Shown: positions 6,634 to 11,926 of the stretch, one piece after another
Numbering within the stretch: position 1 is the stretch's first letter
Layout: the number at the start of each line of letters is the position of its first letter
Assembly (NCBI GenBank): GCA_964559455.1
Contig: CAZLHO010000075.1
Coordinates: 1 to 11,926 of the forward strand
Length of the DNA stretch: 11,926 nt
Reading direction: 5' to 3'
From: CAZLHO01 sp964559455
Lineage (GTDB): Bacteria; Krumholzibacteriota; Krumholzibacteriia; LZORAL124-64-63
Translations under genes and position numbers: made by a program
The notes under the pieces: generated by a model
The model's input: only the letters and a program-made list of their open reading frames with translations
What the model was told of the DNA's origin: nothing
Databases searched by the model: none

Positions 6634-6661
6634 AATCTAGCACGTGTTATTTAGTTGTCAA
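6634..6661 (-). promoter_or_regulatory. Sigma-70-type promoter of the TetR-cytochrome unit
   Basis: On the minus strand a perfect TTGACA (6661-6656) is followed after 16 bases by TAGATT (6639-6634). Transcription would start close to the operator palindrome at 6610-6627. This is among the best promoter matches in the window. Confidence 0.6.
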
Positions 6662-6685
6662 GATCTGTCTCTTTATCGACAACTA
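6652..6685. repeat. Inverted repeat overlapping the TetR promoter -35 box
   Basis: Perfect eight-base arms, TAGTTGTC (6652-6659) and GACAACTA (6678-6685), are separated by 18 bases. The left arm overlaps the -35 hexamer. The sequence differs from the AACGTT operator, so it could bind a different regulator, or form a weak cruciform or hairpin. Confidence 0.45.
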
Positions 6686-6749
6686 GTTCCGTCCTTTTTC
6701 GGCCTCTTCCCCGCGCCGCCAGTGGAGAACAACGTTGACCCGGCGCGAG

Positions 6750-6780
6750 GACGGGAGGCGCCGTCGCGGCGCCCCCCGTC
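6750..6780 (-). terminator. GC hairpin after the beta-barrel gene (possible terminator)
   Basis: GACGGGAGGCGCC pairs with GGCGCCCCCCGTC (13 positions, one A-C mismatch) around the loop GTCGC, starting 10 bases past the barrel gene's stop. No T run follows on either strand, so it may stabilise the 3' end or act with Rho rather than be a standard intrinsic terminator. Confidence 0.5.
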
Positions 6781-6789
6781 GAAGGATCC

Positions 6790-8685
6790 CTAGAACCTGG
6801 TGGTCAGGGACAGGGAGTAGAGATCGGCGATGTAGTCGTCCCAGCGGTCCTCGTCGAACTCGAGGCGGCGGTAGGCCGCCGTCACGAGCACGGTCTCGGT
6901 CAGCTGGTATCGGGTCGTCAGATACCAGCGATCGTGGTCGTTCTCCACGCCGTCGCGCTGGCGGACGCCCTCGTAGTGTCCCTCAACGTCCAGCCCGTCA
7001 CGCAGGTGCAGGACGGCGCCGGGCGCGAAACGCCAGGTGGTGCCCTCGTACTCCACGCCGAGCAGGCCATCCAGGTCGTCGGGGTCGACCTGCGTCTCCA
7101 GGTCCTCGACCGTCCTCTCCTCCTTGCCCATCGAGGCGGCGGCCAGCAGCGTCAGCTTCTCGTTGACCAGCCAGCTCGCGGTCATGAAGGCGCGGTCGGT
7201 GTCCCAGTTCGTCTTCACGCCGTCGAGATCGTCGCGCTCGAAGACGTCGCGGACCATCTCGTAGCCCAGGTCCAGGTTCAGGTCCCGCATCGGCCGTGTG
7301 CGCAGCGAGCCGCCCAGGCGCGTGCGGTTGCGGCTGCGGTCGCCCAGCCAGAAGGCGTCGTCGCCCTCGGTGACCTGGTCGACATCCTCGGCGCGGAAGT
7401 CGGCGCGCAGGCGCAACGACGCCTTGGGCGACAGCTTGTAGCGGGCGCGGGCGACCACTTCCTGCGTGGTGCGTTCGCGATCGGTGTCCTCCACGGGGAC
7501 GACCACGCCGCCGAGGTCCTCGGCCTCGGTCAGCGATTCGGTCTCATCCCGGAAGTCGTAGCGATAGCCCAGGTCCAGGCGGGTCTTGGCGAAACCCGTG
7601 TAGCCCAGGTCCAGGCGGACCTGCCGGCGGCTGCGCTCCTTGTCCAGGATGTCGTAGTCGTCCTCGCCGCGACGGGACCAGGCGTCGATGTCGTAGGACG
7701 TATACGCGCCGCGCAGGCGAAGCTTGAGGCCGGGCATCGGGTAGGCCACGGCGCCCAGAGCTCCGCTGGTCACCGCGACATCGCCGTCCAGCGCGTAGTC
7801 GCCGCCCGGCAAGGAGGCGGAGGGCTCGGCGCTGCGGTCGCTGTAGGCGAAGTTGCCGAAGAGCATGGTCCGCGGCGCCAGATCATAGGCTGCGCCCAAG
7901 CGGGCGCTCAACGTCCTGTTGTCGGGGGTGTCGGAGTATCCGGGAACGGCGGAGTCGCCGTGCCGGTTCGTGCCGTCCTCCAGCAACAGGTCGGCCCGCC
8001 AGTCCAGGGCCAGGGCGCCGCGGGCGGCTTGGCCGGCGAGCCAGGCGCGGTGGGTGCGCAGGCTGCGCGCGTAGACTGCGGGCGCGTCGTCGCCGCCCCG
8101 CATGAAGCCTCGCGCCAAGCTGGACTTGCGGCCGTCGAACTTGTCGTAGGCGTAGCCGCCGCTGACGCGGATCCCGCGGACCAGCTTGCGGAACTCCGCC
8201 TTGGCCGCGTTCCAGCGCAGCCGGGGCTGCCCCACCGTGGCCGTGGGCGCCACCAGGGTCTCGCCGATGGTCTCGCTGGTGCGGTCGTAGTAGTGGTCGA
8301 AGCCCTGGTAGCGCAGCCGGAACGAGCGATCGCCCGGACGGCCGCAGGCCATCGTGAACAGCCCGCCGGCGCCGCTCTCGCCGTCGTTGTCGCCGCCGGC
8401 CCGGAAGGTCAGGTGGCGGCCGTCGGCGTCGGTCTCGTGCCAGGTCAGGAAACCCTGGAAGGTCCTCTCGTCCGTCAGCTGCCAGTCCTCGGCGAGCTTC
8501 GACGGCGAACCGTAGGGATCCATGACGCGCAAGGTCATCGTCGCCTGGGAATCGAGTCCCAGGACATCGCCGGGCGCGGCCCAGATGCGGGCCGCCTCCG
8601 GCCCCGCCTCGTCGCCGGCCAGCACCGGCGCGGCCAGCAGGACCGCGGCCAGCAGGATCATGGGCATCGCGTGCTTCGTGATCAT
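6790..8685 (-). CDS. Outer-membrane beta-barrel of a porin-cytochrome conduit (MtrB/PioB-like)
   Basis: A 631-residue exported protein. A signal peptide covers about residues 1-23 (LLAAVLLAAPVLAGDE). Most of the rest alternates short amphipathic strands with acidic or Gly-rich loops (for example RLDLGYTGFAKTRLDLGYRYDF and LNLDLGYEMVRD). It ends LSLTTRF, the terminal Phe expected of BAM-inserted outer-membrane proteins. Length matches MtrB/PioB-type porins. MtrB proteins often carry an N-terminal CxxC; only one Cys (in FTMACGRPGD) is visible here. The ATG follows an AAGGAG site, and the decaheme cytochrome gene ends 12 bases upstream, so the two are translated from one message. In such conduits the barrel sheathes the periplasmic decaheme protein so that electrons cross the outer membrane. 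The family call rests on architecture and partner; a generic porin is less likely. ExtI is the barrel of the Geobacter ext locus, but I cannot claim orthology. Confidence 0.8.
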   Translation of the reverse strand: MITKHAMPMILLAAVLLAAPVLAGDEAGPEAARIWAAPGDVLGLDSQATMTLRVMDPYGSPSKLAEDWQLTDERTFQGFLTWHETDADGRHLTFRAGGDNDGESGAGGLFTMACGRPGDRSFRLRYQGFDHYYDRTSETIGETLVAPTATVGQPRLRWNAAKAEFRKLVRGIRVSGGYAYDKFDGRKSSLARGFMRGGDDAPAVYARSLRTHRAWLAGQAARGALALDWRADLLLEDGTNRHGDSAVPGYSDTPDNRTLSARLGAAYDLAPRTMLFGNFAYSDRSAEPSASLPGGDYALDGDVAVTSGALGAVAYPMPGLKLRLRGAYTSYDIDAWSRRGEDDYDILDKERSRRQVRLDLGYTGFAKTRLDLGYRYDFRDETESLTEAEDLGGVVVPVEDTDRERTTQEVVARARYKLSPKASLRLRADFRAEDVDQVTEGDDAFWLGDRSRNRTRLGGSLRTRPMRDLNLDLGYEMVRDVFERDDLDGVKTNWDTDRAFMTASWLVNEKLTLLAAASMGKEERTVEDLETQVDPDDLDGLLGVEYEGTTWRFAPGAVLHLRDGLDVEGHYEGVRQRDGVENDHDRWYLTTRYQLTETVLVTAAYRRLEFDEDRWDDYIADLYSLSLTTRF

Positions 8686-8697
8686 GTCCGCGCTCCT

Positions 8698-9606
8698 TTA
8701 CTCCGTGAAGGCCGGGTTGATGTTCGAGCCGTGCACCTGCACGTGGCAGTCGTAGCAGCGGCTCGCCGAATTCAGGAATCCGCCGTGGTTCACCGATCCG
8801 ACGACCGGGAAGTCCGGCTGGTAGTGGCACTGCAGGCAGAGGGCGTTGTTGTCCTGGGCCAGCAGCTTGTCGTTGATGGCGCCGTGAGGCCGGTGGCAGG
8901 CGGCGCATTCCTCGCCGGCCACGCCCTCGTGTTCGAAGACGAAGGGACCGGCCATCTGGCTGTGGCAGGTCAGGCAGACGGCGTTGTCGTCGATGATCGC
9001 GCCGGACTCGTCGCCGTGGGGATCGTGGCAGGCCGTGCAGCCCATCTCGCCCTCGAGCACCCGGTGGCGGTAGGGCAGGCGGAAGTCGCCCGCCTGCTCG
9101 GCGTGGCACTGCAGGCAGAACTCGCCCTCGATGCGGAAGTCGGCGAAGGGACGCACCGCGCCGCCGGCGTGGACCTGGTCCACGTGGCAGGAGACGCAGC
9201 CGGCCTCGTCGCCGGCGTGGGGGCTGTCGAGCCAGGCCCGCTTCTGGCCGGAGTGGCACTGCAGGCACATGGCGTCGCGGTCGTCGGCGGAGAGTCCGGC
9301 CATGAAGTCGGCGCCCCAGATCGGGCCCTCGCCGCCCTCGTCCACGTGGAGGCCGCCGGGTCCGTGGCAGGCCTCGCAGGTCGAGACCTCGGTTCCGGGC
9401 ACGGTCAGCTCCGCAGCCGGATCGTGGGCCATGCCCGCGTAGAAGCCGGCGATATCCTCGTGGCATTCGGCGCAGACCTCCGAACCCACGTAGGCCGCAC
9501 CCTCGGGAACGGCATGGCGGTCGGGAAAGGTCAGCCCGCCTCCGGCCGCCGCGGCCGCCGGCAGCAGCAGGGCCGCCCCGGCGAGCAGGATGAGCAGTTT
9601 CTTCAT
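8698..9606 (-). CDS. Periplasmic decaheme c-type cytochrome (MtrA/DmsE/PioA family)
   Basis: A 302-residue protein with a signal peptide (MKKLLILLAGAALLLPAAAA) and exactly ten CxxCH heme sites, starting at residues 45, 77, 114, 137, 164, 190, 211, 234, 257 and 284. The start of the mature chain (YVGSEVCAECHEDI) and the alternation of CLQCH with C(A/T)ACH...PHG motifs match MtrA/DmsE-type decaheme electron carriers. Ten hemes in about 280 residues is the usual density for these wire-like proteins. The ATG has a strong GGAGGG six bases upstream. Larger open frames that extend upstream across the intergenic region are antisense to marC-family and nhaD genes and are not credible. It is the first gene of the minus-strand cluster and is followed 12 bases later by the barrel, the standard pairing of a trans-outer-membrane electron conduit. 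Heme attachment needs export and a cytochrome c maturation system, not present here. Confidence 0.92.
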   Translation of the reverse strand: MKKLLILLAGAALLLPAAAAAGGGLTFPDRHAVPEGAAYVGSEVCAECHEDIAGFYAGMAHDPAAELTVPGTEVSTCEACHGPGGLHVDEGGEGPIWGADFMAGLSADDRDAMCLQCHSGQKRAWLDSPHAGDEAGCVSCHVDQVHAGGAVRPFADFRIEGEFCLQCHAEQAGDFRLPYRHRVLEGEMGCTACHDPHGDESGAIIDDNAVCLTCHSQMAGPFVFEHEGVAGEECAACHRPHGAINDKLLAQDNNALCLQCHYQPDFPVVGSVNHGGFLNSASRCYDCHVQVHGSNINPAFTE

Positions 9607-9687
9607 GCGAAACCCTCCGGATGGAGTGAGGTATGCGGCGAGCCGCATGGGTCCTTCCTGATCCAGACAGCACCGACAATAAGTCCC

Positions 9688-9716
9688 GATATATTTCTTA
9701 ACAAGCAAAACGTTAA
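9688..9716 (-). promoter_or_regulatory. Candidate promoter of the decaheme-barrel operon with AACGTT element on the -35 box
   Basis: On the minus strand TTAACG (9716-9711) and TATATC (9693-9688) are 17 bases apart in an AT-rich island, 81 bases before the decaheme ATG. An AACGTT palindrome (9709-9714) overlaps the -35 box, so a bound repressor would block polymerase. The -10 matches four of six consensus bases. Confidence 0.45.
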
Positions 9717-9828
9717 CGACCGATGACCCTAATGCCCGGTTTGCATTATCGGTTTTTGGCGACTGGACTTCTTGCGACCCAGGGTTATCCTTGGGCGTCG
9801 GTTTTGGTCTCGAACCCGGAGCCTGCGC

Positions 9829-10494
9829 ATGGATCTGTACGGATTCGCCCTCTTCGCCCTTTCGTCCCTCTTCGCGGTCATCGACCCGCTGGGCTGCATC
9901 CCCTTCTTCAGCGGACTGACCGCCGGACGCGACACCGCGACGAAGCGCCGCATCCTGATCAAGTCCCTGCTGATCTCGCTGGCCGTGCTGCTGGTCTTCG
10001 CCTATGCCGGGAGCCTGCTGCTGCACGCCTTCGGCATCACCATCAACGCCTTCCGCATCGCCGGCGGGGTCATCTTCTTCGGGATCGGGCTGGACATGCT
10101 GCAGAGCCGCCCCCGGCGCTGGCGCACCGGCATCAACCGGGCCTATCAGGCCGACCAGGCCGGCCCGGACCACGTCGCCGACGAGGTAGACGACCCCTCG
10201 GTGACCCCCCTGGCCATCCCGATGCTCTCGGGGCCGGGATCGATCACCACGGTGATGGTCCTGCGCGCCGAGGCCGTCGGCCTGCCCCAGATCGTCACGG
10301 TGGGCGTGGCCGCGCTGGCGATCCTGATATTGACCGGCTTCATCCTGATCGGCGCCGACACCGTGCTGCGGCGGCTGGGACAGACGGGCATGCGCATCGT
10401 CGAGAAGCTGATGGGCCTGATGGTGACGGTCATCGCCGTGCAGCTGATCATGAACGGCCTGAGCCCCTACCTGAAGGCGCTGATCGGCGGCTAG
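9829..10494 (+). CDS. MarC-family integral membrane protein
   Basis: A 221-residue inner-membrane protein with about six hydrophobic helices. It carries the two family hallmarks: LFALSSLFAVIDPLGCIPFF near the N-terminus and TPLAIPMLSGPGSITTVMVL in the middle, which correspond to the repeated half-motifs of MarC/YchE/YhgN proteins. The chosen ATG has GGAG seven bases upstream; an in-frame start at 9772 would add an Arg-rich, non-membrane leader and lacks support. The family's function is unsettled: it was once linked to multiple antibiotic resistance, and a small-molecule or amino-acid exporter role has been suggested for some members. It is divergent from the decaheme operon across 222 bp and codirectional with nhaD. 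Confidence 0.9.
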   Translation: MDLYGFALFALSSLFAVIDPLGCIPFFSGLTAGRDTATKRRILIKSLLISLAVLLVFAYAGSLLLHAFGITINAFRIAGGVIFFGIGLDMLQSRPRRWRTGINRAYQADQAGPDHVADEVDDPSVTPLAIPMLSGPGSITTVMVLRAEAVGLPQIVTVGVAALAILILTGFILIGADTVLRRLGQTGMRIVEKLMGLMVTVIAVQLIMNGLSPYLKALIGG

Positions 10495-10537
10495 ACCCTC
10501 TCCCGCCCCCTCGAGGAACACCCGCTGGTGCGGAACG

Positions 10538-10566
10538 TTGACAGGGCCCGGCCCGTCTCCTAGCTT
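10538..10566 (+). promoter_or_regulatory. Candidate promoter of the nhaD gene
   Basis: A perfect TTGACA (10538-10543) is followed after 17 bases by TAGCTT (10561-10566), about 70 bases before the start codon. AACGTT (10534-10539) overlaps its 5' edge. The -10 box is a poor match. No clear terminator is visible for the preceding marC-family gene in the 144-bp gap. Confidence 0.45.
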
Positions 10567-10638
10567 CGGCGGGATGCGGCCGCCACAGGGTGACGCCGGC
10601 CGCGCCCACGTCCCGGAGCCACCGACGCAGGAGGCATG

Positions 10639-11926
10639 ATGAACCCGATCCGAGACCTCGCCCACAGCAAGCTGATCCCGATCCTCGCCCTGCTGCTCTG
10701 CGCGGCGATGCTGGCCGCCGCGCCCGTCGCGGCCGAAGATCCCCACGGCGATCTCCCCGACTCCCAGGCGACGACCGCCGCCCACGGCGAAAACGTCGCC
10801 GAGGCCGGCCACGAAGCCGCCAGCCACGAGACCGGCGGGCACGGGGACGCCCTGGGCTCGCGCCTGCCTCTGTGGAGCGCCCTGCCCTTCGCGGGCATCC
10901 TGCTCTCGATCGCGCTCTTCCCGCTGCTGGCGCCGCACTTCTGGCACCGGCACTTCCCGAAGATCTCGGCCTTCTGGGCCCTGGTCTTCGCCGTGCCCTT
11001 CCTGCTGATCTTCAAGGGCGAGGCCCTGCAGGAGATCCTGCACATCTACCTGATCGACTACATTCCCTTCATCGTGCTGCTCTGGGCCCTGTTCACGATC
11101 GCCGGCGGCATCTACGTGGGCGGCTCGCTGCGCGGCTCGCCGAAGGTGAACCTTCTGCTGCTGCTGATCGGCACCGCCCTGGCCTCGTGGATCGGCACCA
11201 CCGGCGCGGCGATGGTCCTGATCCGCCCCCTGCTGCGGGCCAACGCCTGGCGGCGCTACAAGGTGCACACGGTCGTCTTCTTCATCTTCCTGGTCGCCAA
11301 CATCGGCGGCAGCCTGACCCCGCTGGGCGACCCGCCGCTGTTCCTGGGCTTCCTGCACGGCGTGCCCTTCTTCTGGGTGACCACGGGCCTCCTGACCGAG
11401 ATGCTGCTGGTCTCTGGCATCCTGCTGGTCGTCTTCTTCCTGGTCGACACCTGGTTCTACCGCAAGGAGGAGCCCGCTCCCGACGACGGATCGAGCGAGC
11501 CGATCCGCGTCGAGGGCCTGCACAACATCATCTTCCTGCTCGGGGTGATGGCCGGCGTGATCTTCTCGGGGTCGGTGAAGCTGATGCACGTGCCGATCAT
11601 GGGGCACCTGCACGTCGAGCTGCAGAACTGGCTGAAGGACGCCTGGCTGATCCTGATGGGCTGGCTGTCGCTGGTCACGACGAAGAAGCTGATCCGCGAG
11701 AGCAACGAGTTCAGCTGGTTCCCGATCAAGGAAGTGGCCTACCTCTTCGCCGGCATCTTCATGACGATCATCCCCGCCCTGGCCATCCTGCGCGTCGGCG
11801 CCGACGGCGCCATGGCCGGGCTGATCGAGTTCGTGAACTCCCCGGCCCGCTACTTCTGGGTCACCGGTTCGCTGTCCAGCTTCCTGGACAACGCCCCCAC
11901 CTACCTGACCTTCTTCAACACCGCGC
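10639..11926 (+). CDS. nhaD: NhaD-type Na+/H+ antiporter (ion transporter superfamily), 3' end outside the window
   Basis: The frame is open to the window end (429 complete codons). Residues 1-32 look like a cleavable signal peptide or first helix (IPILALLLCAAMLAAAPVAA). A polar stretch with five His (36, 49, 58, 63, 68) follows, then many membrane helices. IGTTGAAMVLIRPLLRAN, VANIGGSLTPLGDPPLFLGF and SSFLDNAPTYLTFFN are the signature segments of NhaD-like antiporters in the ArsB/NhaD/citrate superfamily. These exchange Na+ (or Li+) for H+ across the inner membrane and so help control pH and sodium. AGGAGG precedes two adjacent ATGs; the second (10639) is better spaced than the first (10636). 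A related anion transporter of the same superfamily cannot be fully excluded. Confidence 0.88.
   Translation, partial: MNPIRDLAHSKLIPILALLLCAAMLAAAPVAAEDPHGDLPDSQATTAAHGENVAEAGHEAASHETGGHGDALGSRLPLWSALPFAGILLSIALFPLLAPHFWHRHFPKISAFWALVFAVPFLLIFKGEALQEILHIYLIDYIPFIVLLWALFTIAGGIYVGGSLRGSPKVNLLLLLIGTALASWIGTTGAAMVLIRPLLRANAWRRYKVHTVVFFIFLVANIGGSLTPLGDPPLFLGFLHGVPFFWVTTGLLTEMLLVSGILLVVFFLVDTWFYRKEEPAPDDGSSEPIRVEGLHNIIFLLGVMAGVIFSGSVKLMHVPIMGHLHVELQNWLKDAWLILMGWLSLVTTKKLIRESNEFSWFPIKEVAYLFAGIFMTIIPALAILRVGADGAMAGLIEFVNSPARYFWVTGSLSSFLDNAPTYLTFFNTA

Noticed and set aside
6934..9726. 930-codon plus-strand open frame
   Set aside because: Antisense to the barrel and decaheme genes, with an Ala/Val/Gly/Gln-rich product and no domain.
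9772..9828. Earlier in-frame start for the MarC-family protein
   Set aside because: It adds an Arg-rich leader not seen in the family. ATG 9829 has GGAG upstream and begins directly before the first helix.
9607..11613. Upstream extension of the decaheme frame to 11613 on the minus strand
   Set aside because: It runs antisense through the MarC-family and NhaD genes. The ATG at 9606 has a strong ribosome site and a signal peptide.
1..11926. tRNA, rRNA, CRISPR arrays, transposase genes
   Set aside because: I looked for clover-leaf ends, short spaced repeats and transposase motifs and saw none. The only long repeat is inside the rhodanese gene.

Overview
This is a GC-rich window, visibly above 60% G+C in the genes and AT-richer in the intergenic gaps. 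It comes from a Gram-negative bacterium with an outer membrane: it encodes lipoproteins, an outer-membrane beta-barrel and secreted multiheme c-type cytochromes. The set fits a metal- or oxyanion-respiring lineage such as Desulfuromonadota, Myxococcota, or Krumholzibacteriota/Eisenbacteria-like FCB bacteria. The sequence alone does not settle which, and it may be a contig from an uncultured organism.

Layout. 1-277: a truncated remnant of a YyaL/DUF255 thioredoxin-domain protein (- strand), broken at the window edge next to AT-rich DNA. 339-1313 (-) and 1459-2409 (+): a divergently transcribed pair, a SAM-dependent O-methyltransferase-type protein and a family 2 glycosyltransferase. 2470-9606 (-): the core, an electron-transfer cluster. 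In transcription order it holds a periplasmic decaheme cytochrome (MtrA/DmsE type), a 12-nt gap, an MtrB/PioB-type barrel, a TetR-family regulator with its own promoter and operator, a 13-heme-motif lipoprotein cytochrome, and a lipoprotein with four rhodanese domains. 9829-10494 (+): a MarC-family membrane protein. 10639 to the end (+): a NhaD-type Na+/H+ antiporter that runs off the window.

The main point of interest is the lipoprotein cytochrome (4471-5943). Its signal peptide, lipobox and first heme motif are separated from the other twelve heme motifs by one in-frame TGA, with the frame open on both sides. A seven-base-pair hairpin with a G in its apical loop begins at the right distance after that TGA for a bacterial SECIS element. 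I read it as a selenocysteine-containing cytochrome. It matches what I recall of the ExtK/ExtL ('ExtKL') cytochrome of the Geobacter extHIJKL selenite/tellurite locus, in which ExtH is a rhodanese-like lipoprotein. Calling genes with TGA as stop would split it into two fragments.

Inferred joint function: electrons pass from the periplasm through the decaheme/barrel conduit across the outer membrane. The lipoprotein cytochrome and the rhodanese lipoprotein handle an extracellular or periplasmic acceptor, possibly selenium/tellurium oxyanions or metal oxides. The TetR protein probably controls the cluster through AACGTT-centred sites found upstream of the TetR, rhodanese and decaheme genes.
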